Positions 17,892 to 25,003 of a stretch of 32,125 nucleotides of DNA are shown one piece after another (the stretch's first letter is position 1; the number at the start of each line of letters is the position of its first letter). Source of the DNA: Micromonospora sp. 15K316. Lineage in GTDB: Bacteria > Actinomycetota > Actinomycetes > Mycobacteriales > Micromonosporaceae. The DNA is taken from positions 1 to 32,125 of the forward strand of contig NZ_SMKG01000048.1 of assembly GCF_004348525.1 (NCBI RefSeq), read 5' to 3'. A program made the translations under genes and the position numbers. Under the pieces are notes generated by a model. It saw nothing but the letters and a program-made list of their open reading frames with translations, searched no databases and had not been told where the DNA came from.

Positions 17892-18026
17892 TGGTGTCTC
17901 CTTCCGCGTGGACGGCTCACGGCATCGACCGCCTCCACGGTAGGTTACCCACCGCGGTCGGCGCCATTCGCCCACGCGACGGCGGTCGCGGCGCTAGGCA
18001 GCCGCCGCAGCGGGTACACCGGCACC

Positions 18027-18680
18027 GTGGGCGACGAACGGACGACGACCCGGGTCCTGCTGGACCGCCGTGGACACACGTACGCCGAGGAGGCGGGCAT
18101 CCCGCTCGCCGACCGACCGGCGCCGCTGTACCAGCTGCTCGTGCTCGCCACCCTGCTGAGCACCCGCATCCGGGCCGCGGTGGCGGTGGCCGCCGCCCGG
18201 GAGCTCTTCGCGGCCGGTTTCCGCACCCCGCAGGCGATGGCGGCGGCGAGCTGGCAGCAGCGCGTCGACGCGCTCGGCCGGGGCCACTACCGCCGGTACG
18301 ACGAACGGACCGCGACGATGCTCGGCAACGGCGCACAGCTCTGCCTGGAGCGCTGGCGCGGGGACCTTCGGCGGCTGCACGGCGAGGCGAACGGCGAGCC
18401 GGCCGCGCTGCGCCGGCTGCTCACCGCGTTCCCCGGAATCGGCCCCACCGGCGCGGACATCTTCCTGCGCGAGGCGCAGACGGTCTGGGGCGACCTGCGG
18501 CCCTTCGCCGACCGCCGGGCACTCGCCGGGGCGAAGCGAGTCGGGCTGCCCGCCTCGGTGGAGAAGCTGGCCGGGCTGGTCCGCGGCCCCGACTTCGGCC
18601 GGCTCGCCTCGGCGCTGGTGCGGGTGGCACTCGACAAGGACTCCGCCGACGAGGTCAACCGGGCGGCGCGGGCCCGGTGA
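18027..18680 (+). CDS. HhH-GPD / endonuclease III-like protein, degenerate
   Basis: This 217-residue helical protein has the helix-hairpin-helix of base-excision glycosylases at LTAFPGIGPTGADIFLREAQ, followed by FADRRAL where endonuclease III has VDTHV, so the catalytic Asp position is kept. The Lys of the family motif GRKTA is replaced (GPTGA), and there is no C-terminal four-Cys iron-sulfur site. The usual lyase activity is therefore doubtful. The chosen start is GTG 18027 (MGDERTTTRVLL); no clear Shine-Dalgarno is present, so the start is uncertain. It converges on the next gene with five bases between the stops. Confidence 0.82.
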   Translation: MGDERTTTRVLLDRRGHTYAEEAGIPLADRPAPLYQLLVLATLLSTRIRAAVAVAAARELFAAGFRTPQAMAAASWQQRVDALGRGHYRRYDERTATMLGNGAQLCLERWRGDLRRLHGEANGEPAALRRLLTAFPGIGPTGADIFLREAQTVWGDLRPFADRRALAGAKRVGLPASVEKLAGLVRGPDFGRLASALVRVALDKDSADEVNRAARAR

Positions 18681-18685
18681 GCGGC

Positions 18686-18868
18686 CTACTTCGCCGCCGG
18701 TTTCGGCTTGGTCAGGTGCCACACCAGCAGCGAGGCGAGCAGGGCGAGCAGCACCAGCCCGCCGGTGAGCCCGCGGCCCTCCTCCGGGTCCCGGCCCGAG
18801 GTGCCGAAGTAGATCACCGCGAGCCCCGCGAGCACGGTCAGGAACGTCCGCAACCCTCGGTCCTTCAC
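18686..18868 (-). CDS. Small membrane protein
   Basis: The 60 residues have two hydrophobic helices (FLTVLAGLAVIYFGTS and GGLVLLALLASLLVWHL) and a basic C-terminus (TKPKPAAK). The function is unknown. GTG 18868 is chosen because a -10-like TATCGT lies at 18881-18876, seven bases away, which suits a leaderless transcript. A longer frame from 18946 has no ribosome site and would run through the palindrome at 18921-18938. Confidence 0.7.
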   Translation of the reverse strand: MKDRGLRTFLTVLAGLAVIYFGTSGRDPEEGRGLTGGLVLLALLASLLVWHLTKPKPAAK

Positions 18869-18920
18869 AAGCCGGACGATACGGACATCAACCGGGGCGG
18901 GACGGCGGAACAGCACACCG

Positions 18921-18938
18921 TTCCCCCGTACGGGGGAA
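18921..18938. repeat. Perfect 18-bp palindrome
   Basis: TTCCCCCGTACGGGGGAA is its own reverse complement. It lies between the 3' end of the hydroxyacid dehydrogenase gene and the start of the small membrane protein gene, about 55 bases upstream of the latter. This is a plausible operator for a dimeric regulator. Confidence 0.75.
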
Positions 18939-18968
18939 GCCGGCAACCCGGACGATCTCGCTCCCCGG

Positions 18969-19922
18969 TCAGGTCAGTACCCGGATCGGGCTGCCGCCGA
19001 GGAACGCACCGATGTCGTCCACCGCGTCCCGGAAGAACGTCGCGTAGTTCCGCTCGCTGACATAGCCGAGGTGCGGCGTGGCCAGCACGTTCGGCAGCGT
19101 GCGGAAGTCGTGGCCGGCCGGCAGCGGCTCCTGGTCGAACACGTCCAGCCCGGCTCCCGCGAGCCGCCCCTCGCGCAGCGCCGCCGCCAGAGCGGACTGG
19201 TCGACGATCGCCGCCCGCGAGGTGTTGACCAGGTAGGCGGTGGGCTTCAGCAGCGCCAACTCCCGGGCGCCGACGAGCCCGCGCGTCCGGTCGCCGAGCA
19301 CCAGGTGAACGGAGACGATGTCGGATCCGGCGAGCAGGGCGTCCAGGCCGGGGGCCAGCCGTGCTCCGGCCTCCTCGGCCCGCTCGCGCGTCAGGTTCCG
19401 GCTCCAGGCCAGCACGTCCATGCCGAACGCCCGCCCGACCGCCGCCACCTGCGACCCGATCCTGCCGAGGCCGAGCAGCCCGAGGGTACGGCCGTGCAGG
19501 TCGGTGCCGAGAGTCTGCTGCCAGGGACCGTCGGCGCGCAGCGCCGTCGCCTCGGGCACCAGGTGGCGGGCCAGACCGAGGATCAGCGCCCAGGTCAGCT
19601 CGACCGTCGAGGTCCAGCCGCCGCCCGTGCCGCTCACCGTGACGCCGTGCGCCCGTGCGGCCTCCAGGTCGATGGCGGCGTTGCTCATGCCGGTGGTGAC
19701 GAGCAGCCGCAGGTTGGGCAGCCGGTCGAACACCTCGGCGGGGAACGGCGTGCGCTCCCGCATGGCGACCACGATCTCGAAGTCGCGGACGGCCGCCACG
19801 AGCTCGTCCGTACTGGCGAACGGCTCGCGGAAGCTGGTGGCCCGGACCCGGGACCAGTCCGCCAGCCCGAGTGCGACCCCCTGGTAGTCGTCCAGCACCG
19901 CGCAGCGAGGATCAGGTGACAT
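18969..19922 (-). CDS. D-2-hydroxyacid dehydrogenase (SerA-like), substrate unknown
   Basis: This 317-residue NAD-dependent dehydrogenase has the Rossmann motif LLGLGRIGSQVA and the catalytic Arg in NTSRAAIVD, Glu in FDQEPLP and His in TPHLGYVS. It lacks the ACT domain of full-length SerA, so it is a short form acting on an unknown 2-hydroxyacid. The start is ATG 19922, with AAGGCGGG nine bases upstream; ATG 19943 is in frame but has no such site. It is isolated from its neighbours by more than 400 bases upstream. Confidence 0.93.
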   Translation of the reverse strand: MSPDPRCAVLDDYQGVALGLADWSRVRATSFREPFASTDELVAAVRDFEIVVAMRERTPFPAEVFDRLPNLRLLVTTGMSNAAIDLEAARAHGVTVSGTGGGWTSTVELTWALILGLARHLVPEATALRADGPWQQTLGTDLHGRTLGLLGLGRIGSQVAAVGRAFGMDVLAWSRNLTRERAEEAGARLAPGLDALLAGSDIVSVHLVLGDRTRGLVGARELALLKPTAYLVNTSRAAIVDQSALAAALREGRLAGAGLDVFDQEPLPAGHDFRTLPNVLATPHLGYVSERNYATFFRDAVDDIGAFLGGSPIRVLT

Positions 19923-20360
19923 GACAAATAACCCGCCTTCCATGTAAAGAGGTGCTTAATCACAGAGCTGAAGTGTCGGACGCACCCATACCCTCGACCA
20001 CGTCTTCGTGCCCTGGCACCGGCGCGCTGGCGGTGGCGAGGCGCGCTGACCGACGTGAGCCGGCGTGCGATGCCGGCGCGGCTGAGCCGCGGCCCCGCCA
20101 CTCTTTTCCGGGCGCTGGCAGCCACGGGAGATCAGCCGGCCAGTTGTCTCTCCGCGCCTGATGGTTGGAGGCCGCGGGCCGATGTTGCGTAGCGTGCAGG
20201 CGATGTCGATCTGCACGCTACGCAACCGACCGCTCGAAGAGATGTTCCCCTGGCCCTACCGGCTAGGAACGTTGTCGGCCCGAGCTTCTGGCAGCGGTGC
20301 CGCTCGTGCGCAAGCGGCAAGGGCGCGCCGGTGAGTGTGCGGTCATAGTCGGGGCGTGGG
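19923..20360. other. Intergenic region with a large inverted repeat
   Basis: About 438 bases between the hydroxyacid dehydrogenase and aldo/keto reductase genes. Short frames cross it, but none has a ribosome site or recognisable sequence. No tRNA or transposase remnant was found. Its notable content is the perfect 16-bp inverted repeat at 20184-20226. Confidence 0.55.
20184..20226. repeat. Perfect 16-bp inverted repeat with 11-base spacer
   Basis: GTTGCGTAGCGTGCAG at 20184-20199 is the exact reverse complement of CTGCACGCTACGCAAC at 20211-20226. No T-tract follows on either strand. It is far from both flanking starts (262 bases from the dehydrogenase ATG). Confidence 0.9.
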
Positions 20361-21338
20361 TCAACGCTCCAACAGGCGCATGGCGGCCTCGTCGTGGGTT
20401 TCGCCTACAGCGGGAGGGAGGTTGTCGAGCTTCTCGATCTGTTCGGCGGTCAGCTCCACGGCGTCGGCGGCAGTGTTCTCCTCGACGCGTGCCACGCGCT
20501 TGGTGCCGGGGATGGGGGCGATGTCGTCGCCCCGGCTCAGCAGCCAGGCCAGCGCGATCTGCGCCGGGGTGGTGCCGGCTTCCGCGGCAACGGCTTGGAC
20601 CTCGTCCGCGAGACGCAGATTGCGCTGGAAGTTCTCGCCGGTGAAGCGTGGGTTGTTCTTACGCAGGTCGGTCTCGTCGAAGCCGCTGGTCGAGCGGATC
20701 TGCCCGGTGAGGAATCCGCGTCCCAGGGGCGAGTAGGGCACGAAACCGATGTTCAGCTCGCGTAGCAGGGGCAGTACCTGCGCCTCCGGGTGCCGGGTCC
20801 ACAGGGAGTACTCCGACTGGACGGCGGCGATGGGATGCACGGCGTGGGCGCGGCGGATTGTCTCCAGTCCGGCCTCAGACAGGCCGATGTGGCGGATCTT
20901 GCCCTCGGTGATCAGTTCGGCCAGCGTCCCGACGGTGTCCTCGATGGGCGTGTTCGGGTCGACTCGGTGCTGGTAGTACAGGTCGATGTAGTCGGTGCCC
21001 AGCCGCTTGAGCGAGCCTTCGACGGCGGTGCGGATGTTGACCGGGCTGCTGTCGAGTTGCTGTTCCCCGCCGCGCGTGTGCGAGATCATGCCGAACTTCG
21101 TCGCCACCACGGCCTGCTCCCGGCGGCCCTTGAGCGCTTTGCCGAGGAGTTCCTCGTTGATGTACGGGCCGTAGACCTCAGCGGTGTCCAGGAGCGTGAC
21201 ACCTAGCTCCAGGGCCCGGTGGATGGTGCGGATCGACTCGGCGTCGTCCGTGCCGGCTCCCGTGTAGGCGTAGGACATCGATACCAAGCCAAGACCGATA
21301 CGGGAGACGTCCAGGTCCCCCAGCTTGATGTGCTTCAT
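20361..21338 (-). CDS. Aldo/keto reductase
   Basis: This 325-residue (beta/alpha)8 NADPH-dependent carbonyl reductase has the catalytic tetrad: Asp and Tyr in LLDTAEVYG, Lys in VATKFGM and His in YYQHRVD. NADPH-binding segments are VPYSPLGRGFLTG and IPGTKR. The sequence is close to the AKR13-type (YghZ/quinone-linked) general stress enzymes; the substrate is unknown. The start is ATG 21338, with AAGGGGAA upstream. It lies downstream of the metallo-beta-lactamase-fold gene on the same strand with a 192-base gap, so it may have its own promoter. Confidence 0.95.
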   Translation of the reverse strand: MKHIKLGDLDVSRIGLGLVSMSYAYTGAGTDDAESIRTIHRALELGVTLLDTAEVYGPYINEELLGKALKGRREQAVVATKFGMISHTRGGEQQLDSSPVNIRTAVEGSLKRLGTDYIDLYYQHRVDPNTPIEDTVGTLAELITEGKIRHIGLSEAGLETIRRAHAVHPIAAVQSEYSLWTRHPEAQVLPLLRELNIGFVPYSPLGRGFLTGQIRSTSGFDETDLRKNNPRFTGENFQRNLRLADEVQAVAAEAGTTPAQIALAWLLSRGDDIAPIPGTKRVARVEENTAADAVELTAEQIEKLDNLPPAVGETHDEAAMRLLER

Positions 21339-21530
21339 GAGAGTTCCCCTTCTCGAGCAATTCGTACGACTTGCTGAGCGGTGCGAAACGGCTCCGTCGC
21401 TCGTCGCCGGCACTGTTGCCACTCACTCCCGCTGGGCAGGGTGAGCGCGGCCGTGGTGATGGCGGGCCAGGGCGGACAACGGTGATGGTGGTCTACCTGT
21501 TGACAGGGGTCGCACCACCGGGTGGGACGG

Positions 21531-22424
21531 TCAGGCGACGGGGACCCAGGTGAACCGGCCGTCGGGGCGGCGCTCGGCGCGTCCGAAGACCACGTCGGCG
21601 AAGTGGTTGCCGTAGCCGATGGTGTCGGGGCGGCTCAGCTCCTCGACCAAGCGGCGGCGGTACTCGGCGGCACCGGCAGGGTCGTGGTCGATCCCGCAGC
21701 CCCATTCGGGGTGGGTGACCTGGACCGGCGCGTGCATCGCGTCGCCGAACGCGATGAGCCGCTGGCCGCCGCCGGTGATGATGTACGTGACGTGGCCGAC
21801 GGTGTGCCCGATCGAGAACGAGGCCCGCACGCCGGGGAAGATTTCCTCGCCGTCCCCGACCGTACGGACGAGGGGTGCGAAGGCCGCCAGGCGCTCCTCG
21901 GTCGCCCCGGCCCCGGCGGCCAGGTCGCGCCGTTCCCACTCGGGTGCCGCGACGAGGTGAGGGGCGTGCGCGAACGGCGGCGCATCGGTGCCAGGCTCGT
22001 TGCTCCACGCCCAACCGAGGTGGTCGAGGTGCAGGTGGGTGATGGCGACGGCCTCGATCTGGCGCGGCTCGCGGCCCAGCCGTCGCAGACCGTTCAGCAG
22101 GTCGCCGCCGTGGATGCCGCCCAGCATCGGGTTGGCCGGGTCGTCGGGGTGGGACTCAGGTCCGAACCCGGTGTCGATGAGCAGCGCCCGGTCATCCCGC
22201 TCGACCAGCAGCCCGCCGACGGCTGCGGGCAGGAAGCCGCCGTCGTCGAGATGGTCGGAATTGGCCGTCCAGTCGGCGGCGGTGGCGGCGGGCAGCCAGC
22301 CGTGCGGCTTGCACAGGGCCAGCCCGTCCGGAATGTAGGTGATCTTCAGTTCACCCAGGCGAAGCGAGCGAACGCGGGGCGCGCTGGTCAGCCGAGCCCG
22401 GTCAAAATCGGATGTTCCGGTCAT
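21531..22424 (-). CDS. Metallo-beta-lactamase-fold hydrolase
   Basis: This 297-residue protein has the zinc motif THLHLDHLGW, a later His in GHTVGHVTYI, the bridging Asp in AFGDAMH and a final His in GYGNHFADV. The layout resembles AHL lactonase-like and other MBL-fold esterases of about 290 residues. The substrate is unknown. The start is ATG 22424, with TAGGAG just upstream. It is divergent from a MarR gene, and the repeats between them suggest the MarR protein controls it. Confidence 0.92.
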   Translation of the reverse strand: MTGTSDFDRARLTSAPRVRSLRLGELKITYIPDGLALCKPHGWLPAATAADWTANSDHLDDGGFLPAAVGGLLVERDDRALLIDTGFGPESHPDDPANPMLGGIHGGDLLNGLRRLGREPRQIEAVAITHLHLDHLGWAWSNEPGTDAPPFAHAPHLVAAPEWERRDLAAGAGATEERLAAFAPLVRTVGDGEEIFPGVRASFSIGHTVGHVTYIITGGGQRLIAFGDAMHAPVQVTHPEWGCGIDHDPAGAAEYRRRLVEELSRPDTIGYGNHFADVVFGRAERRPDGRFTWVPVA

Positions 22425-22479
22425 ATGCTCCTACCCTCGTGCTCGATGAGGTGCCGCCGAGCGACGGCAGGAGTCAAAC

Positions 22480-22519
22480 GTTAGAGCTAGAACAACTCTA
22501 ACTGCAACTATCCGAGTTG
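22480..22519. promoter_or_regulatory. Candidate MarR operator repeats
   Basis: In the 110-base divergent gap lie GTTAGAG (22480-22486) and CTCTAAC (22496-22502), a perfect 7-bp inverted repeat with a 9-base spacer. They are followed by CAACT (22505-22509) and AGTTG (22515-22519) with a 5-base spacer. The surrounding CAACT/AGTTG cores recur. This stretch is AT-rich against its surroundings and sits between the two start codons, as expected for MarR control of itself and the MBL gene. Confidence 0.6.
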
Positions 22520-22534
22520 TAGTAAGCTCGTCAC

Positions 22535-22963
22535 ATGGCCACCGAGCGCGAGACCCCCCGCCCCCTAGCTGACCGGCAGGTGTGCGGGCTGGTGAGAGAT
22601 GTGGCCAGTCAGATCGAAGCCCACCTTCGGGCCCGGGCGGCCACCCTCGGTCTGACCGCCACGCAGGCCACCGCGCTGTGCGAGCTGACCCACCCCATGA
22701 CTCTGCGCGACCTCGCCGAACGGATGAGCTGCGAGCCTTCCAACATCACCTTCGTCGCCGATCGCCTCGAAGGGCAGGGCTACCTCGAACGCCATCCGCA
22801 CCCCGACGACCGCCGCGCCAAGCAACTCATCCTGACCCCCAAGGGCACCGAACTGCGCGGACGCCTCGTCGAGTTGCTCTCCACGGACTCCCCCCTGGCC
22901 CCTCTGGCCTCCGAGGAGCAGGACGTCCTGCGGAACCTCCTCACGCGCGCCCTCATCCGCTGA
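22535..22963 (+). CDS. MarR-family transcriptional regulator
   Basis: This 142-residue winged-helix regulator has LGLTATQATALCELTHPMTL, then RDLAERMSCEPSNITFVADR and GYLERHPHPDDRRAKQLILT, a standard MarR core. The ATG at 22535 has no Shine-Dalgarno, but TAGTAA at 22520-22525 could be the -10 of a leaderless transcript starting at or near the ATG. It is divergent from the MBL hydrolase gene, which is the classical arrangement for autoregulation plus control of a detoxifying enzyme. Confidence 0.93.
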   Translation: MATERETPRPLADRQVCGLVRDVASQIEAHLRARAATLGLTATQATALCELTHPMTLRDLAERMSCEPSNITFVADRLEGQGYLERHPHPDDRRAKQLILTPKGTELRGRLVELLSTDSPLAPLASEEQDVLRNLLTRALIR

Positions 22964-23003
22964 TCCGCCCGGGTGAGCCTCAGGGGAAACGCCTGACCCG
23001 CGC

Positions 23004-23201
23004 TCAGTCGCTCTCCAGGTCGTCCAGCGAGATCGCGTGGGTCATCAACCAGCGGGCCAGCGCCGACATCCCGAAGAGCCACAGCGGCGCCGACTCGGTC
23101 GTGCCGTTCGTCGCGAAGATGGCGAACCGCAGATCCGGCGCCCGGTACGCCTCGATCCGCCACTTGTGCTGCCTGTCCCGCCAGACCGCGGAAGGATCCA
23201 T
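23004..23201 (-). CDS. Small hypothetical protein
   Basis: This 65-residue protein (MDPSAVWRDRQHKWRIEAYR, with WLFGMSALARWLMTHAISLD towards the end) matches no domain I recognise. Its amino acid make-up is ordinary and aromatic-rich, unlike a shadow frame. The ATG at 23201 follows GGTGA, which is part of the inverted repeat at 23205-23219. It lies 49 bases after the selB stop on the same strand. Confidence 0.65.
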   Translation of the reverse strand: MDPSAVWRDRQHKWRIEAYRAPDLRFAIFATNGTTESAPLWLFGMSALARWLMTHAISLDDLESD

Positions 23202-23204
23202 GGC

Positions 23205-23219
23205 GTCACCGTAGGTGAC
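23205..23219 (-). repeat. Small inverted repeat over the ribosome site of the 65-residue gene
   Basis: GTCACC, loop GTA, GGTGAC. On the minus strand the GGTGAC arm includes the likely Shine-Dalgarno, so the hairpin could hide it. Confidence 0.5.
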
Positions 23220-23250
23220 CGGCGGAGACCCGCACGGCCGGATGACCGGG

Positions 23251-25002
23251 TCAGCCCACGACGATCCGGGCGTCGTCCGGCATCCGCCGGGTGGCGCCGC
23301 GCCGATCCAGCAGCTCCAGCAGCGGCACGGCGACCCGCCGGGTGGTGTCCAGCGCCTGCCGCGCCGCGGAGAGGGTGAACGGCTGGGGCAGACCCGCCAG
23401 CACCCGTACCGCGTCGTCGAGCACGTCGGGCAGGAGCACCACGTTCTCCGCCAGGCGCAGCAGCACGCCGGCGCGGACCGCCGCCCCGATCTCCCTCGGC
23501 CCCAGACCCAGGTCGGCCAGGCGGTCGGCCTCCGGCGCCTGGAACGGGCGGTGGCCGTACTCGGCGCGGATGCGCTGCACGGCCCGGGCCACCGGCGCGG
23601 GCAGCGCGTCGACGGCCGCCGCGGTGACCCGGCCGCCCGCCAGCCGCAGCGGAGGCCGGACCAGCGCCTCCACCAGGGCCCGGTCCGGCAGGGCGAGCCG
23701 CTGCCGCAGCGCCTCCACGGGCGCGCCGGGCTCCAACGGGTGCTCCCGGCCGTGCCGGGCCACCTCCTCCACCAGGCGGACGCCCAGCCCCCGCCAGTGC
23801 TCCGGGTCGGCCAGCCAGTCACCGGCCACCGGGGCCACGTCGACCGGCACCCCCATGCGGGTCAGGTCGGCGGCCCGGGCCAGCAGGCGGCGACGCAACT
23901 CCCCGGCGAGGTCGGCCCGTCCGTCGAGTCCGGCGAGGACGGCGGCGCGGGCCGCGGCCGCGCCCCGGCGGACCAGCGGCGGGGGCGCCACGTCGAGCAC
24001 CGTCACCCCGCCCGCCACGTGGTGGCGGCCCGGGTCGCGCAGCAGCGCCCGGTCACCGATGAGCAGCGGCAGCGGCCGGGCCAGCCGCAGCCGGACGGTG
24101 TCCGTACCGAGCGGGCGAACCCGGACCGGCACCGCGGCCGAGCCGACGTGCAGGGTGAGGGTGCCCGGCAGCTGCGCGGCCGGGTCGCCGGCGACACGGA
24201 CGTCCAGCACCTCCGTGCCGTGGAACCGGCCGGGGCTGAGCAGGGCGTCACCGCGCGTCAACCGGTCCCGGGCGGTGCCACGCAGGTTCACCGCCACCCG
24301 GGCCACCGAGGTCACCTCGGCCGCGGGCGCCCCGAGCGTCTGCAGACCGCGTACCCGCAGCATCTCACCGGTGCCGGCCAGTTCCAGTTCGTCACCGACG
24401 CGGAGCCGCCCCGCGCCCAACGTGCCGGTGACCACGGTGCCGCTGCCCCGGATCGTGAAGCTACGGTCCACCCAGAGCCGCACCGGGCCGCCCGCCGGGG
24501 CCGGCAGCCGCGCGGCGAGCCCGTCCAGCGCCGCACGCAGCTCCGGCAGGCCCGCTCCGGTCAGCCCGCTGACCGCGACCGCCTCCACCGCCCCCAGCGA
24601 CGTCGCGGCGATCTCCGCGCGGGCCTGGGCCATCGCCGGCCCCGGATCGGCCAGGTCCGCGCGGGTCACCGCCAGCAGGCCGTACGACACACCGAGCGCG
24701 TCCAACGCGGCCAGGTGCTCCGCGGACTGCGGCATCCACCCCTCGTCCGCGGCCACCACGATCAGCGCCGCCGGCACCGGACCGACCCCGGCGAGCATGT
24801 TCGGCACGAACCGCTCGTGCCCGGGCACGTCGACGAACGCGACGGTGCCCCCGGAGGGCAGCGTCGTCCAGGCGAAGCCCAGGTCGATGGTCATGCCCCG
24901 GCGGCGTTCCTCCGCCCACCTGTCGGGTTCCATCCCCGTCAACGCCCGCACCAGCGTGGACTTGCCGTGGTCGACGTGCCCCGCGGTGGCCACCACCCGC
25001 AC
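23251..25002 (-). CDS. selB: Selenocysteine-specific elongation factor SelB
   Basis: SelB is an EF-Tu-like GTPase that carries Sec-tRNA to the ribosome at a UGA marked by a SECIS hairpin. The 583-residue protein opens with VRVVATAGHVDHGKST (P-loop at 8-16), then DVPGHE (G3) and TRAD (G4, for the usual TKAD), and beta-barrel domains with GSGTVVTGTLGAG. The C-terminal 200 residues form the winged-helix array that binds SECIS RNA (LADLGLGPREIGAAVRAGVL). The start is GTG 25002, one base after the selA stop, so the two genes are coupled. Confidence 0.96.
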   Translation of the reverse strand: MRVVATAGHVDHGKSTLVRALTGMEPDRWAEERRRGMTIDLGFAWTTLPSGGTVAFVDVPGHERFVPNMLAGVGPVPAALIVVAADEGWMPQSAEHLAALDALGVSYGLLAVTRADLADPGPAMAQARAEIAATSLGAVEAVAVSGLTGAGLPELRAALDGLAARLPAPAGGPVRLWVDRSFTIRGSGTVVTGTLGAGRLRVGDELELAGTGEMLRVRGLQTLGAPAAEVTSVARVAVNLRGTARDRLTRGDALLSPGRFHGTEVLDVRVAGDPAAQLPGTLTLHVGSAAVPVRVRPLGTDTVRLRLARPLPLLIGDRALLRDPGRHHVAGGVTVLDVAPPPLVRRGAAAARAAVLAGLDGRADLAGELRRRLLARAADLTRMGVPVDVAPVAGDWLADPEHWRGLGVRLVEEVARHGREHPLEPGAPVEALRQRLALPDRALVEALVRPPLRLAGGRVTAAAVDALPAPVARAVQRIRAEYGHRPFQAPEADRLADLGLGPREIGAAVRAGVLLRLAENVVLLPDVLDDAVRVLAGLPQPFTLSAARQALDTTRRVAVPLLELLDRRGATRRMPDDARIVVG

Positions 25003-25003
25003 G

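Noticed and set aside
20184..20226. Integron attC-like site or IS terminal repeat
   Set aside because: The arms do not fit the attC core consensus (GTTRRRY/RYYYAAC), and no transposase or integrase sequence is nearby. Left as an unexplained inverted repeat.
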